DNA from: Legionella erythra
GTDB taxonomy: Bacteria; Pseudomonadota; Gammaproteobacteria; Legionellales; Legionellaceae
DNA length: 64,000 bases
Direction: 5' to 3'
Assembly (NCBI RefSeq): GCF_001467615.1
Contig: NZ_LNYA01000018.1
Coordinates: 83,383-147,382, forward strand
The notes under the pieces were generated by a model. It worked only from the letters and a program-made list of their open reading frames with translations. It was not told the origin of the DNA and made no database searches. Position numbers and translations under genes: made by a program. Positions 18,781 through 26,365 of the stretch are shown piece by piece (position 1 is the first letter of the stretch; every line of letters begins with the position of its first letter).

Positions 18781-19671
18781 ATGAAGGGTTTTTGTTTGTC
18801 GGCGACGTTGCAAGAGAGGTTACATAAAGTCGAGCAGGAGTGTCATCTGGATGAAAAAATAGTCTCTCTGCACTGTGATTTATTGGATACCTGGGAGTTT
18901 CGTGACCGCAAAGGCTTTGAATTAGGTGATATCGCCGCACTCGCCACCAGTATTCGTTCGAAAGGGCAGTCACAACCCATTGTCGTAGTCAAGGCATCCG
19001 ATGAATTCAAACCCCGTAATAATCCCCAGGCGCAATATGTTGTTATCGCTGGTTATCGCCGCTGGCTAGCCTGTAAAACCCATCATTTTCCGGTGGAAGC
19101 AATCATCAAAAACTTAAGTTTTGATGAAGCGATTGCCTGTTTGGTTTCTGAAAATGAAAAAGAAGACGTTTCGGATTATTCCAAAGGATTCTTTTACGCC
19201 AGTATTCTTAAAACGGAGCGTATGACGCAGGAGGTGCTCGCTGAAAAGCTCGGCATCAGCAGCAGCCGTCTAAGCCAATACCTGGCCTTTCCGCAAATCC
19301 CGGAAGCACTCTGGCAGGCTATTGGCGATATTTCCAGAGTCTCTGCCCGCACGGCTGCGGCCCTGCGTTCGCTCATGAACCATGGCGAAAGTTATCTTCA
19401 GGCCTTGTACAAACTGGCTCCTCTGATCGCGCGTGGTTGTGGTGAAAAGCGACTGCGTGAGGAAGTCGAAGTGCTCGTACTTAAAAATACCATGCAGGCG
19501 AGCAATGAGCCCTATCAGGTGTTTTTTAATAACAAGAAATTAATGACTATTCGGCGGGGCCAGATTCATTTTGATAAATCGGTCGTTAACCACCCCGATT
19601 TTCCTGAATTCTGCAAAAAAATTGAAGTGGAATTGCTTCATTTCGTTAAGGGCCGGTTTGCAGCCGGCTAA
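18781..19671 (+). CDS. ParB-family partition protein
   Basis: About 296 residues from the ATG at 18781 (GAGAGGA six bases upstream; the in-frame ATG at 18766 lacks one). N-terminal ParB/Srx domain: IAALATSIRSKGQSQPIVV, then YVVIAGYRRWLACK, equivalent to the GERR-type box but with G-Y-R-R, and SENEKEDVSDYSKGF. A central HTH (LAEKLGISSSRLSQYLAF) follows. Likely DNA-binding partner of the preceding ParA. No parS-like inverted repeat was clearly recognised nearby. Confidence 0.88.
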   Translation: MKGFCLSATLQERLHKVEQECHLDEKIVSLHCDLLDTWEFRDRKGFELGDIAALATSIRSKGQSQPIVVVKASDEFKPRNNPQAQYVVIAGYRRWLACKTHHFPVEAIIKNLSFDEAIACLVSENEKEDVSDYSKGFFYASILKTERMTQEVLAEKLGISSSRLSQYLAFPQIPEALWQAIGDISRVSARTAAALRSLMNHGESYLQALYKLAPLIARGCGEKRLREEVEVLVLKNTMQASNEPYQVFFNNKKLMTIRRGQIHFDKSVVNHPDFPEFCKKIEVELLHFVKGRFAAG

Positions 19672-19723
19672 GCCTGCATCAAGGTTTGTTTGCCAAGCCC
19701 TGATGCAGCGAAGCGCATAAGGA

Positions 19724-20356
19724 TTAGGAATGCGTTTCCTTTTTAGCGGCTTCCTGAACTAAATAGGAAAGAATTTTAAATAATCGGTCCTCATTTTGCG
19801 CCATTTGCAGATCCGTTTTATATTGGCCATTAATGACCAAGGCAGGGACCGCAGCAATGTGAAATTGTGCCATTTGAGCGCTGCCTTGATTAAGCTGCAT
19901 GTCAATGGTGGTGGAGTGTTTAAACGCGCTTTCCGCCGTGGCTTTGTCAATGCCCTGACTGGTTAAAAATTCAATCATGGAATCGTTGCTGTTTAAAGTG
20001 CCATGTTTGGCTTGAATGGTTTTAAACAGGACAGGATTTAATTTTGCTCCCTGGCCCAGCAAATTCACCGTATAATAAGCCTTGGCGTAATAAGACCAGT
20101 CTTTATTGAATACGACCGGCACGCGAGTAAACTGGATATGCTCTCCCTGCTGTTTCACCCACTTCGTCAACGAAGGCTCAAGACGATAGCACCAGGGACA
20201 ACCATAACTAAAAAACTCTGTGACGGTGACAGGGCCTGATTTGGCCGCCTCATTACCGCTTTTGATGAGTTCATAATCTTTTCCAGCAACAAAGGTTTCT
20301 GCCCATGCCCCCAGGGGCAATAGCACAGCAAACAGAACTAAAACACGTCGTAACAT
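19724..20356 (-). CDS. dsbA: DsbA-like periplasmic thiol:disulfide oxidoreductase
   Basis: 210 residues with a signal peptide (LLPLGAWA). The thioredoxin-fold active site is C53-P-W-C56 within FSYGCPWCYRLEP; classic DsbA has CPHC, and the Trp would alter redox potential. The cis-Pro loop is AAVPALVINGQY. It introduces disulfides into exported proteins. Same strand as, and 21 bases downstream of, the cytochrome c4 gene, likely cotranscribed. Confidence 0.9.
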   Translation of the reverse strand: MLRRVLVLFAVLLPLGAWAETFVAGKDYELIKSGNEAAKSGPVTVTEFFSYGCPWCYRLEPSLTKWVKQQGEHIQFTRVPVVFNKDWSYYAKAYYTVNLLGQGAKLNPVLFKTIQAKHGTLNSNDSMIEFLTSQGIDKATAESAFKHSTTIDMQLNQGSAQMAQFHIAAVPALVINGQYKTDLQMAQNEDRLFKILSYLVQEAAKKETHS

Positions 20357-20377
20357 ACGTCTATCTCTCTTGGTTAA

Positions 20378-21010
20378 TTAATAAAGGCCCTGCATATAAT
20401 AGGCAACAGCCGCCATGTCGTCATCACTCATGCGGGCGCTGATGTCCTGCATGATCTGGTTTAAGTCGTTACTGCGTTTATGATCCCTGAATGCCTGGAG
20501 CTGTTGAATGACATAGGGCGCATGCTGACCTGAAACCACGGGAAAACCGGCCTGCGCGTTACCGGTGCCTTTCGGGCCATGGCAGGCAATGCAGGCGGTA
20601 ATGTGCTGATTGAAATCGCCGCCTCGATAAAGTTGTTCGCCGCGTTTCAAGTATTTTTCCGGCGTACTGTTTTCAGCCAGGGGCATCTCGGCATAATACT
20701 GGGCCAATTCTGCCATATCTTCGTCGCTCATGCCAGCGACGATCGCGGTCATGGCAGGTACATTACGGGTTTTTGCTGCTTTGAAGTCTTTAAGCTGTTT
20801 CAGCAGATAACCGGCATGTTGCCCGGCTAAATTGGGCCATTGTGGATTGGCGCTGTTTCCTTTTTCACCGTGACAAGCCACACAAACGGCTGCTTTTTGC
20901 GCGGTGGTTTTAACGGAAGTGGTCGCCGTGTCCGTTGTTTCTGGCAAAAGCGGGGCAGCCTGAGCCATGGACAAGCTCAGCAATGCGACAACAAATACCA
21001 TTTTTTTCAT
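20378..21010 (-). CDS. dihaem cytochrome c4
   Basis: 210 residues, signal peptide ending at AQAA, and two haem-binding sites C43-V-A-C-H47 and C140-I-A-C-H144 in two similar halves (each with [13 protein letters not shown] or [17 protein letters not shown] segments). Axial Met candidates are [10 protein letters not shown] and [10 protein letters not shown]. Cytochrome c4 passes electrons to cytochrome oxidases. It diverges from engB; their start codons are 73 bases apart. Confidence 0.92.
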   Translation of the reverse strand: MKKMVFVVALLSLSMAQAAPLLPETTDTATTSVKTTAQKAAVCVACHGEKGNSANPQWPNLAGQHAGYLLKQLKDFKAAKTRNVPAMTAIVAGMSDEDMAELAQYYAEMPLAENSTPEKYLKRGEQLYRGGDFNQHITACIACHGPKGTGNAQAGFPVVSGQHAPYVIQQLQAFRDHKRSNDLNQIMQDISARMSDDDMAAVAYYMQGLY

Positions 21011-21083
21011 GTTTCCCCCGAGGGTTCTTCCTCATTTAATGGTACACTGCCTGAGTAAAAATCCCAAAATGAAATTGAAAATA

Positions 21084-21692
21084 ATGTTAATCAATCGTTA
21101 CTCCCAGGCTGTCTTTTTAAAAAGCGCCGCCCGTGTCAACCAGCTACCCGATGATGTTGGTTATGAAGTGGCTTTTGCCGGCCGTTCCAATGCGGGAAAA
21201 TCGAGTGCCCTAAACTGCCTGACCGGCATCAAACAATTAGCGCGCACCAGCAAAACCCCGGGCCGTACCCAGCTCATTAACCTGTTTAGCCTGGATGAAT
21301 CCCGCCGGCTGGTGGATCTTCCCGGATATGGCTATGCCAAGGTGGCATTGCAGGTGAAAGAAGATTGGCAAAAACACCTGGCCCATTATCTGGAGGTCCG
21401 TCAATGTTTAAGGGGGTTAATTGTAGTCATGGATTGCCGTCATCCTTTGAAGGAATTGGATCAAATGATGATCGATTGGGCTTTGGATCGCGAAATTCCC
21501 GTGCATGCCTTATTAACCAAAGCCGACAAATTAAATAAAAGCGAGGCTAAAAATGCTGTTGCTAAAGTAAAGCGGCAGTATCAGCTGCTGGGTGATTTGG
21601 TGTCGGCGCAGACGTTTTCGTCGCTGAAAAAAGAGGGGGTGGATGAATTGATTACCCGTCTGGACAGTTGGTTTGAATGGCCGGCTACTTAA
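21084..21692 (+). CDS. engB: ribosome biogenesis GTPase EngB/YsxC
   Basis: About 202 residues from the ATG at 21084 ([15 protein letters not shown]), the usual family N-terminus; in-frame starts further upstream would overlap the divergent cytochrome gene. G1 [10 protein letters not shown]2/switch [10 protein letters not shown]3 [11 protein letters not shown]4 [10 protein letters not shown]5 SAQTFSS. It acts in 50S subunit assembly. All G motifs intact. Confidence 0.95.
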   Translation: MLINRYSQAVFLKSAARVNQLPDDVGYEVAFAGRSNAGKSSALNCLTGIKQLARTSKTPGRTQLINLFSLDESRRLVDLPGYGYAKVALQVKEDWQKHLAHYLEVRQCLRGLIVVMDCRHPLKELDQMMIDWALDREIPVHALLTKADKLNKSEAKNAVAKVKRQYQLLGDLVSAQTFSSLKKEGVDELITRLDSWFEWPAT

Positions 21693-21713
21693 TGAAAAGA
21701 AGCCCGACGGCCA

Positions 21714-23567
21714 TTAATGCAGCAATTCCTTCATCAATTCCTCTACAATCTGCGGATTGGCCAGGGTAGACAGATCGCCTAATTCATCCAGGCTGCTGAC
21801 ATTACGGCAGGCAATCTGGCGTAAAATGCGGCGCATGATTTTGCCCGATCGGGTTTTAGGCAAATCCTGAACCCACTGCAACACATCGGGTTTAGCAATG
21901 GCGCCAATGGAATTTTTAACCTGCTCCATGAGTTGATCATATAACTCATCACTGGGTTGAAAGCCACTTTTTAACGTGACAAAGACATGAATGCCCTGTC
22001 CCTTTATTTCATGCGGCACGCCGACAGCGGCCGCTTCAGCCACATAGGGATGGGCGACAATGGCGCTTTCTATTTCCGCTGTTCCCAACCGGTGTCCGGC
22101 CACGTTTAATACATCGTCTATACGCCCGGTTATCCAATAGTCTCCATCCTGATCGCGTCGCGCGCCGTCACCGGTGATGTAATAACCGTTGGCTAAATAG
22201 CCCTTCAAGTAACGCTCATGATTACCGGCAATGGTTCGAGCGATCGATGGCCAGGGGTATTTTATAGCCAGCGCTCCTTCCCCGGAGCCCAGAATTTCAT
22301 GCCCGTCTTCATTGAGAAGCACAGGATGAATGCCGGGTAAGGGTTGGCAGGCCGCGCCCGGCTTTGCAGTGGCTGCGTCTTGCGGACATATCATAATGGC
22401 CCCGGTTTCAGTTTGCCACCAGGTATCCACAATCGGGCAGCGATTTAGGCCCACTTGCTCTTTATACCAAAGCCAGACCTCTGGATTAATGGGCTCACCC
22501 ACCGAACCCAACAGGCGCAGGCTTTGACGCGAGCTGCCGTTAAGCCATTCATCGCCGGCCCTTTTCAGGGCCCGGATGGCAGTTGGGGCAGTATAAAACA
22601 CATTAACGTGGTACTTATCAATAATTTTCCAGCAGCGTGATGGATTAGGCCAGTGAGGGACACCGCCAAACATCAGGGTGGTTGTGCCATTGCATAAGGG
22701 GCCATAGAACACGTAACTATGACCGGTAATCCAGCCTACATCGGCGGTACACCAGAAAATTTCATGGGGCTTGCAGGCAAAAATATGGCGATGACTGAAT
22801 GCGGTTTGCACTAAATAGCCGGCGGTGGTATGCACCAGCCCTTTGGGTTGGCCTGTGCTGCCCGAAGTATAAAGAATGAACAGTGGATCCTCGGCATCCA
22901 TCGGTTCTGGTTCACAGTGAGAGTTAACGGTGTCCCGTAAAGCATGCCACCAATAATCGCGCTGGTCATCAAATATTACCGGGGTATGGTTATGCTGAAT
23001 GACGAGTGTTTTCAACGGCAACCCGCGGCTGGCTTCATCCGCCTGGGATTTAAGGGCATAAAGCTTGCCGCCCCGGTGATAACTGTCGGCCGTAATCAGC
23101 AGTTTACAAGCGGAGGCTTCGAGTCGCTGTTGCAAGGCTTGGGCTGAAAAACCGGCGAATACCACGGTATGTACCGCGCCCAGACGGGCACAGGCCAGCA
23201 TGGCAATAGCGGCTTCCGGAATAAGCGGCAGGTAAATACCCACTTTATCGCCTTTTTGAATGCCTAAGGATTTCAGCACATTGGCCATGCGGCAGACTTC
23301 CTCATACAGCATGGCAAAAGTCAGGATACGTTGTTGATGCTCTTCATCCCCTTCCCAGATAATCGCTGCCTGATTGGCTTTTTGCGGAAGGTGCCTGTCG
23401 ATGCAATTGAAGCAGGCATTGAGTTTGCCATGCACAAACCAGTTAAGATTGCCAAATTCGCCGCTAAAAACCTGCGTCCAGGGCTGTTGCCACGTTAAAG
23501 TATGGGCCTGCTTCTCCCAAAAATGTACTATCTCGGCTGGCAGGGTATGGGTCACGGATTTGCTCAT
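21714..23567 (-). CDS. acetate/propionate-CoA ligase (AMP-forming)
   Basis: 617 residues of the acyl-adenylate synthetase family. Motifs: FAGFSAQALQQRLEAS, the P-loop LYTSGSTGQPKG, WWQTETGA, TGDGARRDQDGDYWITGR, and the catalytic C-terminal lysine in LPKTRSGKIMRR. Size and motifs fit acetyl-CoA or propionyl-CoA synthetase. Last gene of mmsA-mmsB-acs; its ATG overlaps the mmsB stop by 4 bases. Because mmsA makes propionyl-CoA, a propionate role is attractive, but specificity cannot be decided by eye. Confidence 0.88.
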   Translation of the reverse strand: MSKSVTHTLPAEIVHFWEKQAHTLTWQQPWTQVFSGEFGNLNWFVHGKLNACFNCIDRHLPQKANQAAIIWEGDEEHQQRILTFAMLYEEVCRMANVLKSLGIQKGDKVGIYLPLIPEAAIAMLACARLGAVHTVVFAGFSAQALQQRLEASACKLLITADSYHRGGKLYALKSQADEASRGLPLKTLVIQHNHTPVIFDDQRDYWWHALRDTVNSHCEPEPMDAEDPLFILYTSGSTGQPKGLVHTTAGYLVQTAFSHRHIFACKPHEIFWCTADVGWITGHSYVFYGPLCNGTTTLMFGGVPHWPNPSRCWKIIDKYHVNVFYTAPTAIRALKRAGDEWLNGSSRQSLRLLGSVGEPINPEVWLWYKEQVGLNRCPIVDTWWQTETGAIMICPQDAATAKPGAACQPLPGIHPVLLNEDGHEILGSGEGALAIKYPWPSIARTIAGNHERYLKGYLANGYYITGDGARRDQDGDYWITGRIDDVLNVAGHRLGTAEIESAIVAHPYVAEAAAVGVPHEIKGQGIHVFVTLKSGFQPSDELYDQLMEQVKNSIGAIAKPDVLQWVQDLPKTRSGKIMRRILRQIACRNVSSLDELGDLSTLANPQIVEELMKELLH

Positions 23568-24454
23568 GGTTCAATGGGCTCCAGTGACTTAATGATGGCT
23601 GAAAAATCCAGATCGCCAAATCCCTGTTGGCTAAAATGCTGGTATAAGGCCGTCGCTTGTGCCGCGAGTGGTGTTTCCACCCCGGCCGCTCTGGCGCTTT
23701 GCTGGGATAGCTTAAGATCTTTTAACATCATGGCGGCGCTAAATCCGGGTTGATAGCCGCGGTTGGCCGGGACGTCAGGCAGCAGATTCGGCACGGGAGC
23801 GTATCGGCTCATCGCCCAGCATTGGCCGCTGGAACTGTTAACGACTTCAAATAATTTATCAGCGCTGAGGTGGAGCTTGTCAGCCAGAACAAAGGCTTCC
23901 GACACGGCAATCATGGAGATGCCAAGAATCATGTTGTTACAGATCTTGGCCGCTTGCCCGCTTCCGGCTTGGCCGGTGTGAATAATTTTTTTCCCCATGG
24001 CGGTTAAAATCGGCATCGCCCGGTCCAATGTTGCGGCATCGCCGCCAACCATGAACGTGAGTGTGCCTGCTTGAGCACCGGCCACACCGCCTGAAACGGG
24101 GGCATCCAGTGCCAACACCTGATTGGCTGAGGCATGCTGGTGCAGGTCGCGGGCGCTTTGGACATCGATGGATGAGCAATCAATGTGTAACGCACCGTTT
24201 GCCTGGGCATAAAGCCCTTCATCACCGAGACAAACGCGCTTGACCTGCTCGCCGGTTTGAAGCATGGTAATTAAAAATTCATTTTCACGTGCGGCCTCCT
24301 GGATGGATGACGCATGCAGACCGCCTGCGCTGGTGAGCGCCGCGAGTGCCTCCTGTTGTAAATCAAAACCGGTTACTTGATGTCCGGCTTGAATCAAACG
24401 GATGGCCATGGGTAAACCCATATGACCCAGACCGACAAAACCAATCCGTGCCAT
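23564..24454 (-). CDS. mmsB: 3-hydroxyisobutyrate dehydrogenase
   Basis: 296 residues. N-terminal Rossmann motif IGFVGLGHMGLPMA, LDAPVSGGVAGAQAGTL substrate-binding signature, and the catalytic lysine in GSGQAAKICNNMI. It oxidises 3-hydroxyisobutyrate to methylmalonate semialdehyde in valine breakdown. It follows mmsA on the same strand, separated by 50 bases holding a hairpin, and overlaps the ligase gene by 4 bases. Confidence 0.94.
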   Translation of the reverse strand: MARIGFVGLGHMGLPMAIRLIQAGHQVTGFDLQQEALAALTSAGGLHASSIQEAARENEFLITMLQTGEQVKRVCLGDEGLYAQANGALHIDCSSIDVQSARDLHQHASANQVLALDAPVSGGVAGAQAGTLTFMVGGDAATLDRAMPILTAMGKKIIHTGQAGSGQAAKICNNMILGISMIAVSEAFVLADKLHLSADKLFEVVNSSSGQCWAMSRYAPVPNLLPDVPANRGYQPGFSAAMMLKDLKLSQQSARAAGVETPLAAQATALYQHFSQQGFGDLDFSAIIKSLEPIEP

Positions 24455-24473
24455 GTTCCTCTCCCTCGTTAAT

Positions 24474-24493
24474 GACCGGTTTTTAAACCGGTC
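24474..24493 (-). other. intergenic hairpin between mmsA and mmsB
   Basis: A 9-bp perfect stem GACCGGTTT / AAACCGGTC with a 2-nt loop. No T-tract follows on the minus strand, so it is more likely an mRNA processing or stability element, or a leaky attenuator, than a full stop. Confidence 0.4.
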
Positions 24494-24504
24494 TTCGCTG
24501 TTAA

Positions 24505-26004
24505 TTAATCATGTGTCGGCATGACAAACGCGCTGGTATTCAGTTGGCTGATGGCCCATTTGCTGGTCACGGTTTTTCGCCTTGTATAAAAATTGACGCT
24601 TTCCAGGCCATGCATGTTGGTATCACCAAACGATGAATGCTTCCAGCCGCCAAAAGGATGGTTGGCAACCGGCACTGGAATGGGGACATTAATACCGACC
24701 ATCCCGGCCTGCACCCGCTGACTGTATTCGCGTGCGCTGTAGCCGTCGCGTGTGAAAATGGCGGTGCCATTGCCATATTGGTTGCGATTGATCAGGGCCA
24801 ACGCTTCGTCCAACGTATCAACACGAACAATACACAAAACCGGTCCAAAGATTTCATCTTGATAAATGGACATGGTTTCCTTCACATGGTCAAACAGGGT
24901 GGGGCCCAAGAAATAACCCTGAGGGTATTTTGCATGCCGAAAAGCGCGCCCGTCGATGACCGCGGACGCCTGCTCATGGATCCCGGCCTCAATGGCAGTG
25001 ATCACACGCTGTTTATGTGCCTGACTAATCAGGGGACCCATTTCACTGTGGGGACTGTCGCCGGTGTCGATACGAATGGCCTGGATGAGCGGCGTTAACT
25101 TGTGAAGTAACCGATCAGCGGTCTCATCGCCCACCGCGACGACAACCGAGATGGCCATGCAGCGCTCGCCCGCTGAGCCGTACGCGGCACCCACAATGGC
25201 CTGTGATGCCTGATCCAAATCCGCATCCGGCATCACCACGCAATGATTTTTAGCGCCGCCAAACGTGTGGGCCCGTTTGCCATTGGCTGTGGCTGTGCGG
25301 TAAATGTATTGTGCCACCGGCGTTGAAGCCACGGCGGTAAAGGCTTTAATGTCCGGGTGATTCAACAAATAATCCACCGTTGATTTGTCGCCCTGAACGC
25401 AGTTGACAACCCCGGGGGGGAAGCCTGCATCGGATAGCAATTCCAAGAGGCGAAGCGGCGCGGAAGGATCCTGCTCTGACGGTTTTAAGATGAATGTATT
25501 ACCGCAGGCAATGGCCGGGATCATCATCCATACCGGCACCATCACCGGGAAATTAAAGGGCGAGACCCCGGCACAGACACCCAGGGGTTGCCTGAGGGTA
25601 TGGCAATCCATGTCGGTGGCCACATTGGCAGAAAAACTCCCCTGCAGCTGGTTGACAATGCCGCAATGCAATTCCACTACTTCGATGGCTCGGGCAATCG
25701 ACCCTTTGGCGTCTTCTAATGTTTTGCCGTGTTCCCGGGTGACGATATGGGCCAGATCGGTGTGATTTTTTTCCAGCAGCTCCCTGAATTTAAACAGCAG
25801 ACGGGCCCGTTTTACAGGGGTGGTTAACGACCAGGATTCCCAGGCTTTTTGAGCGGCCTGAACGGCAGCGCGGCAGGTGTCTTCCCCGGCAATGGGCACC
25901 TGACCAATGGCCTCACCCAGGGCAGGATTATAAATGGTGAGCAAACGCTCATTACTCGGGCTATAACGTGTTCCATTGATGTAATGATCTACTGAGTAAA
26001 CCAT
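24505..26004 (-). CDS. mmsA: methylmalonate-semialdehyde dehydrogenase (acylating)
   Basis: 499 residues, CoA-dependent aldehyde dehydrogenase. Motifs: PFNFPVMVPVWMMIPAIACG, FTAVASTPVAQYIY, GAKNHCVVMPDAD, and the catalytic Cys in GSAGERCMAIS. It converts methylmalonate semialdehyde to propionyl-CoA. First gene of the mmsA-mmsB-ligase operon. Length is typical. A dodecin-like gene lies 37 bases upstream on the same strand. Confidence 0.95.
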   Translation of the reverse strand: MVYSVDHYINGTRYSPSNERLLTIYNPALGEAIGQVPIAGEDTCRAAVQAAQKAWESWSLTTPVKRARLLFKFRELLEKNHTDLAHIVTREHGKTLEDAKGSIARAIEVVELHCGIVNQLQGSFSANVATDMDCHTLRQPLGVCAGVSPFNFPVMVPVWMMIPAIACGNTFILKPSEQDPSAPLRLLELLSDAGFPPGVVNCVQGDKSTVDYLLNHPDIKAFTAVASTPVAQYIYRTATANGKRAHTFGGAKNHCVVMPDADLDQASQAIVGAAYGSAGERCMAISVVVAVGDETADRLLHKLTPLIQAIRIDTGDSPHSEMGPLISQAHKQRVITAIEAGIHEQASAVIDGRAFRHAKYPQGYFLGPTLFDHVKETMSIYQDEIFGPVLCIVRVDTLDEALALINRNQYGNGTAIFTRDGYSAREYSQRVQAGMVGINVPIPVPVANHPFGGWKHSSFGDTNMHGLESVNFYTRRKTVTSKWAISQLNTSAFVMPTHD

Positions 26005-26041
26005 GAATAAACTCCTTGTAACATTGTTATTTCAGCAAGAC

Positions 26042-26224
26042 TCAGTCTTTATAAGCAGCAATTGTGACCTGGTAGGATTTATTTTCTTCAGTGATGTGGG
26101 AGCTGCGTGTTTCAATGACTTCAACACGCTGGTATTCACCCGCTTTTTGCAGCGCCTGAGCCAGGGCATCTTCCAAACCGGACTCCGAGTGGCCGGTGAA
26201 ATCTTTATTCTTAACGATGGTCAT
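26042..26224 (-). CDS. dodecin-like small protein
   Basis: 60 residues with the beta-alpha-beta-beta layout of dodecins: FTGHSESGLEDALAQALQKA (strand-helix), RVEVIETRSSHI and SYQVTIAAYKD. Dodecins are dodecameric flavin stores; this copy lacks the conserved mid-chain Trp of typical flavin dodecins, so flavin binding is uncertain. It could be cotranscribed with mmsA. Confidence in family is moderate. Confidence 0.55.
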   Translation of the reverse strand: MTIVKNKDFTGHSESGLEDALAQALQKAGEYQRVEVIETRSSHITEENKSYQVTIAAYKD

Positions 26225-26365
26225 CCTGTTATGCCTGTTTGCGGAAGTGATGATCAGTGTAGCATGAACAAAATGATTTTCTTAATAAAAACTCGAACAA
26301 TAAATTGTTTATGGGTTTGATTTATTCAATAATAAAGGACCAGTGCAGGTAAAGGAATCATAGCG

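Noticed and set aside
19672..19723. Hairpin between parB and dsbA (CTGCATCA ... TGATGCAG)
   Set aside because: Good stem but no T-tract on either strand; might terminate weakly, not enough to call.
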